DNA of 64,000 bases from Pseudomonadota bacterium. GTDB lineage: Bacteria > Desulfobacterota > Desulfarculia > Desulfarculales > Desulfarculaceae. How positions within the stretch are numbered: the stretch's first letter is position 1; each line of letters starts with the position of its first letter. The notes under the pieces are model-generated. The model saw only the letters and a list, made by a program, of their open reading frames with translations. It did not search any database and was not told the origin of the DNA. The DNA is taken from positions 1-64,000 of the forward strand of contig JAHJPG010000130.1 in NCBI GenBank assembly GCA_018819925.1, written 5' to 3'. This document shows, in pieces, positions 42,696 through 52,330 of the stretch. The position numbers and the translations under genes are program-made.

Positions 42696-44102
42696 CTACC
42701 TGACCAGCCGGCACTTCCAGAAGTAGTTGTGGAACCCACCCAAGTCGTGCATGCGGCGTAGGGTGAGGCGCACCGGCGTGCCCAGCTCCACCTGGGTGGG
42801 GTCGGCGTCGGTCATCAGACCGTAGAAACGGGCCCCGTTTTCCATCTGCACCACGGTCTGCACTACCACCGGGTCGTCGGGCCTTCCGGCCAGGTTATCC
42901 CGGCTGAAGGTGAAGACCTCTCCGGCCATGCCGCTCAGGCGCACCGTCTCAAACTGGTCCACGCTACGGCAGTTGTCGCAGATGCGCTGGATGGGAAAGG
43001 CCGCCGTGCCGCAGGCCTGGCATTTGCTGCCCCGGCAGCGCAACAGGGAATCGCGCTCCCGCCAGGTCACGGTAGCCGAGGGCACCAGGCGGAAAGGTTC
43101 GCCCGGCTGAGGCTCAACCAGCCCGTTGAAGCTGAGGAAGCGTGCATAGGAGTTGATGGCGCGGCGGTTCTCCAATTGCTGGGCCAGGCTCACCGCGGGC
43201 AGGACCGGCTGGGCCTTCACCTCGAACAACAGGGCCTGGGCCCCATCGCCGTAGGCGGCCAGCAATATCTTTTCGCCGGGCTGGGCCTGCTCCAGAACTG
43301 CGGCCAGCATCACCAATGGATGGGCCGCGCCGCAGAAGCCAACTTGCTCCAACATAGAGTCCACGGCCTGCCCGGCTTCGGTCAAGCCGGTCTTTTTCAA
43401 AATCCCCATGGCGGAACGGGGGTCCGGCGCGGGGATAATCGCCTTGTTGATATCCTCGGGTTTAAGCCCCATTTGTGACAGCAGGCCCTTGATGGCCTGG
43501 GCGGTCACCCGCAGATAGCCTTCGCCGGTGACGAAGCGCCCTTCCCAGGACTGCACGTAGGTGTCCTCCTGGGTGCGCCATACGTCAGTGATCTCATCAC
43601 TAACCGCATAGCCGCCCAAATAGGCCACCGGCGCATCGCCGCCACCCACCAAGACCGCCGCCCCGGCGTCGCCGAAGAGCTGTTCCTGGTCGGAGCGGGG
43701 ATAGGCCAGGCGTTTCTCTCCGCTGGCCACCAACACCTTGCCGCCATCGGCGGCCGTGTCCAGGGCCAGCTTTAACGCGCTTAGGCCCGAACGCAGGGAA
43801 TTGCCCAGGTCCAGGGTCTCCATGGCGCTGTCCAGGTCCAAAACCGTGGCCAGCATCGCCGCGCTGGCCTTTTCCTTGTAGGGAGCGGTGGTGGAGGCGA
43901 AATAGAGCCCCCGCACCGCCTCGCGTCCGGCGGCCTCCAAGCATGCCCCGGCGGCCTCGGCGGCCATGGTCAGGGAGTCCTCGTCGCTGCCCGCCACGCT
44001 GCGGCAACCGGCCAGGGAGCCCCGCTCCCAGGCCCCTCCAATGGCTTTGCGTTCCATCTTCAGATAGGGAATATGCGCAGCGGCTGAAAAAATGCCCGCC
44101 AT
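42696..44102 (-). CDS. HMG-CoA synthase-like protein fused to zinc-ribbon/OB-fold (DUF35)
   Basis: ATG after GGAGGATTATATA; 468 residues. Residues 1 to about 310 have the HMG-CoA synthase thiolase fold (VRGLYFASTTAPYKEKASA, GDAGAAVLVG, FCGAAHP with H261). Residues 345-465 are a zinc ribbon (C361, C364, C375, C378) and OB-fold. Where HMG-CoA synthase has its nucleophilic Cys (N-A-C-Y), this protein reads N101-S-L103-R, so the Cys is missing and synthase activity is doubtful. In archaea thiolase, HMG-CoA synthase and DUF35 form one complex; here two of the three are fused next to the thiolase gene. Likely a structural or substrate-channelling partner. Confidence 0.82.
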   Translation of the reverse strand: MAGIFSAAAHIPYLKMERKAIGGAWERGSLAGCRSVAGSDEDSLTMAAEAAGACLEAAGREAVRGLYFASTTAPYKEKASAAMLATVLDLDSAMETLDLGNSLRSGLSALKLALDTAADGGKVLVASGEKRLAYPRSDQEQLFGDAGAAVLVGGGDAPVAYLGGYAVSDEITDVWRTQEDTYVQSWEGRFVTGEGYLRVTAQAIKGLLSQMGLKPEDINKAIIPAPDPRSAMGILKKTGLTEAGQAVDSMLEQVGFCGAAHPLVMLAAVLEQAQPGEKILLAAYGDGAQALLFEVKAQPVLPAVSLAQQLENRRAINSYARFLSFNGLVEPQPGEPFRLVPSATVTWRERDSLLRCRGSKCQACGTAAFPIQRICDNCRSVDQFETVRLSGMAGEVFTFSRDNLAGRPDDPVVVQTVVQMENGARFYGLMTDADPTQVELGTPVRLTLRRMHDLGGFHNYFWKCRLVR

Positions 44103-44149
44103 TATATAATCCTCCTGCTCAATTTAAGGCCAACCAGGCCCGATGGGGC

Positions 44150-45805
44150 CTAGATGGTTCTAACCGGCTGATACTCGCCGAACACCTCGCGCAACACACC
44201 GCAAATCTCGCCCAGGCTGGCATAGGCCTCCACCGCCGCGATTATAATCGGCATGAGATTGCCGTCTCCCTGGGCCGTCTGGCGAAGGGCCGCGAGAGCC
44301 TGATCCACCTGGTCCTGACTGCGCCGGCTCCTGAGGGCCTGCAACCGCTGTATCTGTTCCTGTTCGGCCTGGGGGTTGGCCTCGGCCAGGACATCTTTTT
44401 CCTCTTCATCGATGGCGTATTTGTTCACCCCCACCACCACCTGTTCGCCTCGCTCGACTTCCTTCTGAGTCTCGTAGGCGCGGCGCTCGATCTCCTTTTG
44501 CACGAACCCGTTCTCAATAGCCTCCACCGCGCCGCCCATTTCCTCTACCTCGGCCATCAATTCCTTAATGCGCGCGTAGAGCTGGTTGGTCAGAGCTTCC
44601 ATGTAATAGGAGCCGCCCATGGGGTCGATGGTGTCGGTGACCCCGGTTTCCTCGCGCAAAATCTGCTGGGTGCGCAGGCTGGTGCGCACCGACTCCTCGG
44701 TGGGCAGGCTGAGAGCCTCGTCATAGGAGCAGGCGGCGATGGACTGGGCCCCGGCCAGCACAGCGGCCAGGGTCTGGTAAGCCACCCGCACCACGTTGTT
44801 CAGGGGCTGCTGAGCGGTTAGGCTGGCCCCGCTGGTCTGGGTGTGAAAACGCAGCATGCACGAGCGCGGATCTTTGGCACCAAAGCGGTCCCGGAGCAGC
44901 TCGGCCCAGATGCGCCGGGCTGCCCGATATTTGGCCACTTCTTCGAAAATCTTGTTGTTGGTGTTGAAAATCCAGCTTATGCGCGGAGCGAACTTGTCGA
45001 TATCCAAACCCGCCTCGAGACCGGCCTCGATGTAGGCAATGGCGTTGCTGAAGGCAAAGGCTATTTCCTGCACCGCCGAGCAACCCGCCTCTCGCATATG
45101 GTAGCCGGCCACGTTGATGGTGTTGAAGCGCGGCACGTTCTTGCTGCAATATTCGAAGATGTCGGTGACCAGCCGGATGGACGGCTTGGGCGGGAAAATG
45201 TAGGTGCCCCGCACCGTGTACTCCTTGAGCACGTCGTTTTGCAGGGTGCCCCGCAGCACCTTGGGCTCCAGGCCCTGCTTCTTGCCGATGCTCACGTACA
45301 TGGCCAACATGATGGCCGAGGGCGCGTTGATGGTCATGGAGGTGGAGAGCTTGTCCAAGGGCAGGCCCTCGAAGATCACCTCCATGTCCTCCAGGGTGTC
45401 CACCGGCACCCCCACCTTGCCCACCTCGCCGGCGGACATGGGATGGTCCGAGTCATAGCCGATCTGGGTTGGCAGGTCAAAGGCCACGCTCAGGCCGGTC
45501 TGGCCCTGCTCCAGCAGATAGCGGAAGCGGGCGTTGGTGTCTTTGGGCGAGTCATAGCCCGAATACTGGCGCACCGTCCAGGGGCGGCCCAGGTACATGC
45601 TGGGGTAGACCCCGCGCGCAAAGGGATGTTCGCCGGGGAATCCCAACTGCTCCAGGTAGTCCTGCTCCGACACGTCGGCCGGGGTGTAGAGTTTTTCCAC
45701 CGGGTCGCCCCAGTCGGTGTGACGGGGAGCCACTTTGGCCAGACCGGGGTCGCTTTGGGCCCACTTGGTTTTTGCTTCTTTTATCTTGCTCTGGTCCATG
45801 GACAC
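44150..45805 (-). CDS. Methylmalonyl-CoA mutase, catalytic (large) subunit
   Basis: GTG at 45805 (or ATG at 45799) after GGGAGGGTGGAGCC; 551 residues, substrate-barrel part only, as in two-subunit mutases. TVRQYSGYD keeps the Tyr (Y89 in P. shermanii numbering) that marks methylmalonyl-CoA mutases, and [20 protein letters not shown] keeps Q197 and R207; isobutyryl-CoA and 2-hydroxyisobutyryl-CoA mutases differ there. [11 protein letters not shown] follows. Interconverts succinyl-CoA and (R)-methylmalonyl-CoA with the B12 subunit at 45825. A branched alkyl- or arylsuccinyl-CoA as substrate is not excluded. Confidence 0.9.
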   Translation of the reverse strand: MSMDQSKIKEAKTKWAQSDPGLAKVAPRHTDWGDPVEKLYTPADVSEQDYLEQLGFPGEHPFARGVYPSMYLGRPWTVRQYSGYDSPKDTNARFRYLLEQGQTGLSVAFDLPTQIGYDSDHPMSAGEVGKVGVPVDTLEDMEVIFEGLPLDKLSTSMTINAPSAIMLAMYVSIGKKQGLEPKVLRGTLQNDVLKEYTVRGTYIFPPKPSIRLVTDIFEYCSKNVPRFNTINVAGYHMREAGCSAVQEIAFAFSNAIAYIEAGLEAGLDIDKFAPRISWIFNTNNKIFEEVAKYRAARRIWAELLRDRFGAKDPRSCMLRFHTQTSGASLTAQQPLNNVVRVAYQTLAAVLAGAQSIAACSYDEALSLPTEESVRTSLRTQQILREETGVTDTIDPMGGSYYMEALTNQLYARIKELMAEVEEMGGAVEAIENGFVQKEIERRAYETQKEVERGEQVVVGVNKYAIDEEEKDVLAEANPQAEQEQIQRLQALRSRRSQDQVDQALAALRQTAQGDGNLMPIIIAAVEAYASLGEICGVLREVFGEYQPVRTI

Positions 45806-45824
45806 GGCTCCACCCTCCCGGTTA

Positions 45825-46223
45825 TCAGCTCAGGGACACGTTGGCCCTGATGAACTCGGCGATTTGAGTCATGGTGGTCCCGGGCCCGAAGACTTCCTTG
45901 ACCCCCTGTTGTTTGAGGGTGGCGCGGTCCTGGGGGGGCACGATGCCCCCGGCCACCAGAAGGATATGCTGCGCGTCTTTTTCCCGCAGAAGTTGAGCCA
46001 CCAGGGGCAGGTGTTGGTTGTGAGCCCCGGACAGGGTGCTCAGGGCGATGACATCCACGTCTTCCTGCAGGGCGGTGGCGACGATGGCCGCTGGAGTCTG
46101 ACGCAGGCCGGTGTAAATCACCTCCATGCCCGCGTCCTTGAGGCCGGCGCAAACCACCTTTATGCCCCGGTCGTGGCCGTCCAGACCGGGCTTGGCCGCC
46201 AGGACCCGAATACGCTTACTCAT
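45825..46223 (-). CDS. Methylmalonyl-CoA mutase, B12-binding small subunit
   Basis: ATG at 46223 after AAAGGAGCGTGACAGTC; 132 residues. RVLAAKPGLDGHDRGIKVV carries the base-off DxHxxG cobalamin motif; IALSTLSGAHNQHLP and VAGGIVPPQD complete the fold. Lies 19 nt upstream of the large subunit. No MeaB-type chaperone gene is nearby. Confidence 0.93.
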   Translation of the reverse strand: MSKRIRVLAAKPGLDGHDRGIKVVCAGLKDAGMEVIYTGLRQTPAAIVATALQEDVDVIALSTLSGAHNQHLPLVAQLLREKDAQHILLVAGGIVPPQDRATLKQQGVKEVFGPGTTMTQIAEFIRANVSLS

Positions 46224-46256
46224 GACTGTCACGCTCCTTTTGCCGGCAAGCGCGGC

Positions 46257-47798
46257 TTACAGTGGTACGTTGCCGTGCTTGCGCCACGGTTTGGGTTCCT
46301 GCTTGTCCTCCAGGGCCTGGAGGGCCTGCACCAGGTAGCGCCGGGTGTCGCCGGGCAGGATCACCGCATCCACATGCAGCTTTTTGGCCACGTTGTAGGG
46401 GTTGGCGAACTTTTCCCGGTACTCCTCGATCTTGGCCTGGCGGGTGGCCTCGGGGTCGTCCGCCTTGGCTATGTCCTTGGCGTAGACGATATCCACCGCG
46501 CCCTCGGCCCCCATCACCGCCACCTCGGCCGAGGGCCAGGCCCAGACCTGGTCCGCGCCCAATTGCTTGGAGCACATGGCCTGGTAGGCTCCGCCATAGG
46601 CCTTGCGCAGGATGATGGTGATCTTGGGAACCGTGGCCTCGGAGTAGGCGTAGATCATCTTGGCCCCGTGGCGGATGATGCCGCTGTACTCATGCTTGAC
46701 CCCAGGCAGATAGCCCGGCACGTCCACCAGGTTCACCAGGGGGACGTTGAAGGCGTCGCAGGTGCGCACGAAACGGGCGGCCTTGTCCGAGGCGTCGCTG
46801 TCCAGGGCCCCGCCCAGGCAGCGCGACTGGTTGGCGATGATGCCCACCGAGCGCCCGGCCACCCGGCCGAAGCCGACCACTATATTGGGTGCGTACAGGG
46901 CCTTGACCTCCATGAAGTCTTCGCCATCCACCAGGCGGCGGATCACCTCGCGCACGTCGAAGAATTTTTTGCGATCTTCAGGGATGAACTGGTGAATCTC
47001 ATCGTCAAAGGGCGCTTCTTCCGAGGCGTCCAAGCGCGGAGGAACGTTCCTGGCGTTGCTGGGCAAGAAGGAGAGCAGGCGCTTTGCCTGCTCCAGACAA
47101 TCATTGTCGTCCTTGGCGGCCAGGTCGCAGTTGCCCGAAATCTTGGTGTGGATGCGTGGTCCGCCCAGCTTTTCCATGGTCACATCTTCGCCGGTGACCG
47201 ACATAATGACCTTGGGGCCGGTGATGAACATGTAGGAGGTCTTTTTGACCATGAACACGAAGTCGGTCATGGCCGGGGAATAGACCGCCCCACCGGCGCA
47301 GTTGCCCATGATCAACGAGATCTGGGGCACCACCCCGCTGGCGTTGACGTTGCGCTTGAAGATGAGGCCGTACCCGGCCAGGCCCTCGGCGCCTTCCTGA
47401 ACCCTGGCCCCGGCCGAATCGTTGATGCCCACGATGGGGGCCCCGGCCTTCACCGCCAGGTCCATTATGGTGCAGATCTTCTGGGAGTGCATGTCACCCA
47501 GGCTGCCGCCCATTACCGTGGCGTCCTGGGCAAAGGCGAAGACCGTGCGGCCGTCCACCTTGCCGTAGCCGGTCACCACGCCGTCGCCGGGCATATGCTG
47601 CTTTTCCAGCCCGAAGTCGCGGCAGGTGTGGTCGGTCAACAAGCCCACCTCGATGAAGGTGTCCTTGTCGAACAGGAAATCCAGGCGCTCCCGGGCGGTG
47701 AGCTTGCCTTTGGCGTGCTCCCGCTCGATGCGCTTGGCCCCGCCCCCCAGGCGGTGCTCATGGTTCTTCTGCTCAAGCTGCTTGATGAAATTATCCAT
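46257..47798 (-). CDS. Propionyl-CoA carboxylase-type carboxyltransferase (beta) subunit
   Basis: ATG at 47798 after AGGAGCAGAGACGGCA; 513 residues. Carboxyltransferase family: AKGKLTARERLDFLFD, DATVMGGSLG, INDSAGARVQEG, LVDVPGYLPGVKHEYSGIIRHGAK and KAYGGAYQAM. No biotin carboxylase or biotin carrier gene is found in the window, so those subunits are encoded elsewhere, or the protein belongs to a transcarboxylase or decarboxylase. Adjacent mutase genes make propionyl-CoA/methylmalonyl-CoA the natural substrate pair. Confidence 0.9.
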   Translation of the reverse strand: MDNFIKQLEQKNHEHRLGGGAKRIEREHAKGKLTARERLDFLFDKDTFIEVGLLTDHTCRDFGLEKQHMPGDGVVTGYGKVDGRTVFAFAQDATVMGGSLGDMHSQKICTIMDLAVKAGAPIVGINDSAGARVQEGAEGLAGYGLIFKRNVNASGVVPQISLIMGNCAGGAVYSPAMTDFVFMVKKTSYMFITGPKVIMSVTGEDVTMEKLGGPRIHTKISGNCDLAAKDDNDCLEQAKRLLSFLPSNARNVPPRLDASEEAPFDDEIHQFIPEDRKKFFDVREVIRRLVDGEDFMEVKALYAPNIVVGFGRVAGRSVGIIANQSRCLGGALDSDASDKAARFVRTCDAFNVPLVNLVDVPGYLPGVKHEYSGIIRHGAKMIYAYSEATVPKITIILRKAYGGAYQAMCSKQLGADQVWAWPSAEVAVMGAEGAVDIVYAKDIAKADDPEATRQAKIEEYREKFANPYNVAKKLHVDAVILPGDTRRYLVQALQALEDKQEPKPWRKHGNVPL

Positions 47799-47812
47799 TG
47801 CCGTCTCTGCTC

Positions 47813-48964
47813 CTAAAATCCGCACTCACGGGAAATGACGATGCGCTGAACCTCGGAGGTGCCCTCGGTCACCGTGTACAGGCGGCCGTCGCGCCAGTGA
47901 CGCTGGATGGGGTACTCCATCATGTAGCCGTAGCCGCCGTGGATCTGCATGCCGGTGTTGGTGATGTTCTGCAGCAACTCGGCGCAGAACAGCTTGACCA
48001 TGGAGGATTCCTTCTTCATGTTGGCCCCGGCCTCGTACAAGCGGGCCACCCGCCATACGTAGGTGCGCATCACGTCGATATAGGTGGCCATCTCAGCCAG
48101 CTTGAAGGAAGTGTTCTGGAACTTGATGATGGGCTTGCCGAACTGCACCCGCTGCTTGGCGTACTCCACACTGAGGTCGTAGGCCGCTTGGGCGGTGCCC
48201 AGGCAGCGGGCCCCGTAGGTGATGCGCCCGGAGATCAGAATGTCCTCCAGTTGCTGGAAGCCGCCGCACTCTTTGCCTCCGATGAGGTTTTCGGCGGGGA
48301 CCCGGCAGTCCTCGAACACCAGTTCGCCGGTCTCGGCGGCGTGGTTGCCAACCTTGTCCAACTTCTTGCTCACCGTGAAACCGGGGGTACCCTTGTCCAC
48401 CAGGAACAGGTTGATGCCCAGGCCCCGTTTGTCCGGCTGGGTGTAGGCGGCCACGATCACGTAGTCGCAGATGGGCGCGTTGGTGATGAACATCTTGGTG
48501 CCGTTGATGACGTAGTCGTCGCCGTCGCGCACCGCGCGGGTTTGTATGGAGGCGGCATCGGAGCCCACGTTGGGCTCGGTTAGGCCGAAGGCGGCGATTT
48601 TTTTGCCCTGGATGGCCGGGATCAGGTACTTCTGTTTTTGTTCGTCCGAACCGTGCAGAAAGATGGGCATGGTGCCCAGGCCGCTATGGGCCACGATGGC
48701 CCCGCAAAAGCCGGCGTTTATCCGGCAAACCTGCTCGATCATGATGCACTCGCTGAGCTTGTCAGCCCCGCCGCCGCCCAACTCTTCGGGGTAGCGGGGG
48801 CACAAAAAGCCCATCTCAGCCATCTTGGTGAACAGGGCCAGAGGAGTGTGGCCCGTCTCTTCAGCCTCGTCTACCATGGGGGCCAATACCTCGTCGGCGA
48901 AGTCGGCCATCATATCCTGGAATATTCTCTGCTCTTCGGTGAGCTCGGAGGTGTTGTATTGCAT
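47813..48964 (-). CDS. Acyl-CoA dehydrogenase
   Basis: ATG at 48964; 383 residues. FAD/substrate signatures AFGLTEPNVGSDAASIQT, INGTKMFITNA, QIHGGYGYMMEYPIQRHWRD, and catalytic Glu in TVTEGTSEVQR, as in short- and medium-chain enzymes. Oxidises an acyl-CoA to enoyl-CoA, with electrons going to ETF (not encoded here). In the operon after enoyl-CoA hydratase at 49014 and before the carboxyltransferase. Confidence 0.93.
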   Translation of the reverse strand: MQYNTSELTEEQRIFQDMMADFADEVLAPMVDEAEETGHTPLALFTKMAEMGFLCPRYPEELGGGGADKLSECIMIEQVCRINAGFCGAIVAHSGLGTMPIFLHGSDEQKQKYLIPAIQGKKIAAFGLTEPNVGSDAASIQTRAVRDGDDYVINGTKMFITNAPICDYVIVAAYTQPDKRGLGINLFLVDKGTPGFTVSKKLDKVGNHAAETGELVFEDCRVPAENLIGGKECGGFQQLEDILISGRITYGARCLGTAQAAYDLSVEYAKQRVQFGKPIIKFQNTSFKLAEMATYIDVMRTYVWRVARLYEAGANMKKESSMVKLFCAELLQNITNTGMQIHGGYGYMMEYPIQRHWRDGRLYTVTEGTSEVQRIVISRECGF

Positions 48965-49013
48965 CACTGCCTCACTTGGTTTTTAAATAGTCGTATGTCT
49001 GGGGCAAGGTGCT

Positions 49014-49799
49014 TTACTTGCCCTGGAAGTTCGGCTCACGTTTTTCAAACAGCGCCTTGATGCCCTCTTGGCGGTCCTCGCTGGTGAACAGGAGACACTC
49101 CACCATGGCCTCGTAGTCCAACCCGGCCCTGAGGCCGGTTTCCTGGGAGGCATTGATGGCCTTCTTGGCCCACTTAAGGGCCAAGCTGCTTTTGGCCGAG
49201 ATTTTTTTGGCCACGGCCATGACCTGCTCCTCAAGCTCATCCGCCGGGTAGACCTGGTTGACGATGCCCAACCGCAGGGCCTCGTCGGCCTTTATGAGCT
49301 CCCCGGTGAAGATGAGTTCCTTAGTCTTGGCCACCCCCACCAGGCGGGGCAGACGCTGGGTGCCCCCGCCCCCAGGCATGATGCCCAGGCGTATCTCGGG
49401 CAGACCCAGCAGGGAGCGGTCCGAGGCATAGCGCAGATCGCAGGCCAGAGCGAACTCCAGTCCGCCCCCGAGGCACAGGCCGTCGATCATGGCTATTACC
49501 GGCCGGTCGAGCCGCTCGAAGCGGGAGTAGAAGCCCTGGGCCAGGGTGTCCATGAAGTGCTCCATGTCCAGGGCGCTGTACTGGCTGAGTTCCTTGACGT
49601 CCGAGCCGGCCACGAAAGCCTTGTCCCCTGCCCCGGACACCACCAAGACCTTCACCCGCGGGTCTTGTTCCACCCGGGCCAGCACATCGGCCATTTCCAG
49701 GCGGGCGGCCCGGTTCAGTGCATTGCGCGCCTCCGGGCGGTTGATAATGAGGTGTCCGATGCCATCGTTAACCTCAAAAATGATGCTTTGGTACTCCAT
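49014..49799 (-). CDS. Enoyl-CoA hydratase/isomerase family protein
   Basis: ATG at 49799 after GGGAAGCAGACCA; 261 residues. Crotonase fold: NRPEARNALN, oxyanion loop KAFVAGSDVKEL, IDGLCLGGGLEFALACDLRYAS, LPEIRLGIMPGGGGTQRLPRLVG with the Glu of PEIRLG. Both catalytic glutamates can be matched (GGLE is a slight change from the usual GGGCE). First gene of the minus-strand operon down to 40578. It ends in EKREPNFQGK, the same C-terminus as the protein at 52648. Confidence 0.92.
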   Translation of the reverse strand: MEYQSIIFEVNDGIGHLIINRPEARNALNRAARLEMADVLARVEQDPRVKVLVVSGAGDKAFVAGSDVKELSQYSALDMEHFMDTLAQGFYSRFERLDRPVIAMIDGLCLGGGLEFALACDLRYASDRSLLGLPEIRLGIMPGGGGTQRLPRLVGVAKTKELIFTGELIKADEALRLGIVNQVYPADELEEQVMAVAKKISAKSSLALKWAKKAINASQETGLRAGLDYEAMVECLLFTSEDRQEGIKALFEKREPNFQGK

Positions 49800-50022
49800 T
49801 GGTCTGCTTCCCCGATATTGGCTAGTCAGGTTTCGGGCTTTGCCGTTCCCCCTGTTATTCATCCCAATGCTGCAAGGCCATGGTTTTTATTTATCATAAA
49901 TTTGATTTTATATTAAATTACATTAATCCGCCGCATTGGCAAGAAAAAATTAGGCCGTTTTTTGTTTTGCTATGGTTTTAGGTGGTTATCCACGCAGATG
50001 ACCGAGGGGAGCCCTGCCGTGG

Positions 50023-50727
50023 CTACTGGCGGTAGAACCCGGTTTCCTGGCGATAATGTAGGGCGCGGGTTATTCGCTCTTTGCTGGCCGCGATGTGCCT
50101 GCTGGTGGTGGCGATGGCCGTTTGCGCGTCTCCCCTACCCAGGGCGGCCAATATCTGCCGGTGCTCGGCGGCCACTTCCCTCACCTGGGGCGCCTCCAAG
50201 TATTCGGGGCGATACTTGAGGTATAGCTTTTCAAATATTTCTCTGAGCATCGTGTTGACCACTTCGTTGCCCGAATACTCTGCCAGGCTCAGGTGGAACT
50301 GAGCGTCCACCAAAATAATCTTGCGGCTGGGCCCCCCATCTGCCTCCTCGTTGTATTTGCGGAAAAGGGCCTTGATATCCTTGATTGCCGGCGGGGTGAT
50401 GTTCTGGATGATCTTGGGGATGATGTATATCTCCAAGGCCTCACGGGCCTCGTAGAGTTCCATGGCCTCCTCCTGGGTTATCTCGCCCACGAAGTAGCCC
50501 TTATTGGGGATATAGGTGACAAAGCCGTTGGCTTCCAGGCGGTTCAGGGCCTGAATCACCGGGGTCACGCTGGTGTTGAGGCGTTTGCTTAGATCGCTGT
50601 AAATTATTTTTTGTCCGGGTGCCAGTTGGTTGAGGTAAATCATATTTTTAATGCGGCTGTGGGCTTCCTCGATGGCCATGCCACGTTTTCCCGCCGCCCC
50701 CCCTCGTCCCGTGGTTTTTTTAGCCAT
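50023..50727 (-). CDS. GntR-family regulator with FCD domain
   Basis: ATG at 50727 after GAAGGTGATAATAGAA; 234 residues. Winged helix at about 20-85 (NQLAPGQKIIYSDLSKRLNTSVTPVIQ region, YIPNKGYFVGEI), then an FCD domain with its metal-type residues (DAQFHLSLAEYSGNE, EHRQILAALGRGD). Probably represses the neighbouring operon starting at 49799 and its own gene. The partial protein at 63477 is a close paralogue with almost the same linker and FCD start. Confidence 0.9.
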   Translation of the reverse strand: MAKKTTGRGGAAGKRGMAIEEAHSRIKNMIYLNQLAPGQKIIYSDLSKRLNTSVTPVIQALNRLEANGFVTYIPNKGYFVGEITQEEAMELYEAREALEIYIIPKIIQNITPPAIKDIKALFRKYNEEADGGPSRKIILVDAQFHLSLAEYSGNEVVNTMLREIFEKLYLKYRPEYLEAPQVREVAAEHRQILAALGRGDAQTAIATTSRHIAASKERITRALHYRQETGFYRQ

Positions 50728-51127
50728 TTCTATTATCACCTTCAGGCCGTGCTTAATTTCATCGTTTATTTAATCATCAATATAATTTATTAATGCGCGC
50801 CCAGCCAGCAATTAATGGCTAAATTTAATTAATTTGATTTATTATTACTAATTACAACTATTTCCAAGGAGTGCCGGGATCCATCCACGCCCAGGCCGAG
50901 TCTTTCCCTAAACCGATTTTACTCAAAAAAAGGTTGACATGCTGGCCCAGTTAATTGAAATATTATGTAACGCAATGCATATTGCTATTCCGCATTGCGT
51001 TATTTGATGTTAGTTCCCGGCAGAGATGGCCAGCCCTGGAGTGCAGCGCCGTTCTAAGGTGAGCAGTGAAAGGGTTGGTCAACCGGGGAATTCATGGACA
51101 TTGTGAACAGTTGAAAAGGAGCTAACT
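50728..51127. promoter_or_regulatory. Divergent control region, ligase side with IclR-type operator
   Basis: 400 bp without a gene. It is AT-rich at 50750-50860 (runs such as AAATTTAATTAATTTGATTT). TTGACA at 50934-50939 is a candidate -35 for the ligase gene. The inverted repeat at 50968-51002 lies just downstream. Confidence 0.5.
50968..51002. promoter_or_regulatory. Inverted repeat TAACGCAATGC-N13-GCATTGCGTTA
   Basis: Both 11-bp arms match perfectly. The same half-sites with the same 13-nt gap, less perfect, recur at 58061-58095 over the start of the IclR gene, so this is a probable IclR operator that controls the ligase gene at 51128. Confidence 0.6.
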
Positions 51128-52330
51128 GTGACGGTTCTAGAGCGGTTGCAGGCTCAGTTGAAACATTTGAACGGGATTGATTTCTATCGCCGCAAATTCC
51201 AAGGGGCGTCCATGGATGTCGGTGACATAGCCTCTTTGGATGACTTTCAAAAAATCCCTTTCACCGCGGCAAAAGAGTTCCAGGAAGAGATTAAAAAGCC
51301 TCCCGCCCAATGCTCCCTGTATAACCCCCAGGTCACTAGGGTCAACTTCTCCCCTTCCGGGCAGGACCTTTATCCGGTTTACCAAACCAATCAAGACCTG
51401 GAGGTCATGCACCGGGTCTGCGCCCGCTCCCTGGAATCGGCCGGAGTTACTCCCCAAGACATGGTGGCGGTCACTTTTGGCTATCACCTTTTCATAGCTG
51501 GCCTCTTTTACCAGGGGCAGTTCGAATACTACGGCTCCAAGGTCATCCCCCTGGGGCCCGGCGAGTCGGCCCGGGCGGTGCAGCTCATCAACGACTACAA
51601 GATCGGCGTGCTGGTGTCCAACCCCACCTTTGCCATGAAACTGGCCGAGCAAGGCATTCCCTCGGTGCACACCATCTTCGTGGGCGGCGAACCCTTCACC
51701 TCGGTGCAGGGCTACTCCGAAAAGGTGCGCGCCGCCTTTGAGCGGGACATAACCATCATCGACTCCTACAGCATGGCCCTGTGCATGCCCATAGCCCGCT
51801 CCTGCGGCCACAACACCGGCCTGCACATCATGGACGATTTCGTCTACGCCGAGGTTATCGACCCGGTCACCGGAAGCCCGCTTCCCCTGGGCGAAAAGGG
51901 CGAGCTGGTGCTTACCCACTTGCACAAACAGGCCGCCCCCCTTCTCCGCTACCGCACAGGCGACCTCACCGTGCTGCAGCGCACCTCCTGCGCCTGCGGC
52001 CGGGAGCTCACCATGCCTCAGAGCGTCATCGGGCGCACCGACGAGATGCTCAAGATCAAGGGCGTAAAGTTCTGGCCCAGCCAGATAGCCACCATTTTGC
52101 GCAGCTACCCCCAACTCTCCTCCCGTTACCGAGTTGAGGTTGACTCACTCGAAGGCGTGGACACCTTGAGTTTGGTGATCGAGGGCACGCCGGACAGCGC
52201 GATGGTGCTGGATAAGCTGGCCTCGCACCTTAAGACCGAGACCTTGCTCAAGTTCAATGAGATCAGGATCACCGAAAAGCTAGAAGGCGGCCCCAGCGTT
52301 GTGGACAAGCGCAAGGGACGGTCATTTTAA
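51128..52330 (+). CDS. Phenylacetate-CoA ligase-like AMP-forming enzyme (PaaK family)
   Basis: GTG start after AAGGAGCTAACT; 400 residues, shorter than PaaK (about 430). PaaK signatures: LDDFQKIPFTAAKEFQEEI, NFSPSGQDLYPVYQTN (where PaaK has the SSGTTG-like loop, here degenerate), FVGGEPFT, YRTGDLT, CACGRELTMP and a C-terminal IGRTDEMLKIKGVKFWPSQI. It should activate an aromatic or other carboxylic acid to its CoA thioester with ATP. The altered P-loop-like segment makes the activity less certain. Confidence 0.8.
   Translation: MTVLERLQAQLKHLNGIDFYRRKFQGASMDVGDIASLDDFQKIPFTAAKEFQEEIKKPPAQCSLYNPQVTRVNFSPSGQDLYPVYQTNQDLEVMHRVCARSLESAGVTPQDMVAVTFGYHLFIAGLFYQGQFEYYGSKVIPLGPGESARAVQLINDYKIGVLVSNPTFAMKLAEQGIPSVHTIFVGGEPFTSVQGYSEKVRAAFERDITIIDSYSMALCMPIARSCGHNTGLHIMDDFVYAEVIDPVTGSPLPLGEKGELVLTHLHKQAAPLLRYRTGDLTVLQRTSCACGRELTMPQSVIGRTDEMLKIKGVKFWPSQIATILRSYPQLSSRYRVEVDSLEGVDTLSLVIEGTPDSAMVLDKLASHLKTETLLKFNEIRITEKLEGGPSVVDKRKGRSF

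Noticed and set aside
44150-45805. Isobutyryl-CoA or 2-hydroxyisobutyryl-CoA mutase
   Set aside because: The diagnostic Tyr of RQY and the Arg corresponding to R207 are those of methylmalonyl-CoA mutase.
45735-47816. 693-codon plus-strand frame over the mutase small subunit and carboxyltransferase
   Set aside because: Antisense shadow of two conserved genes; no start signal and repetitive composition.
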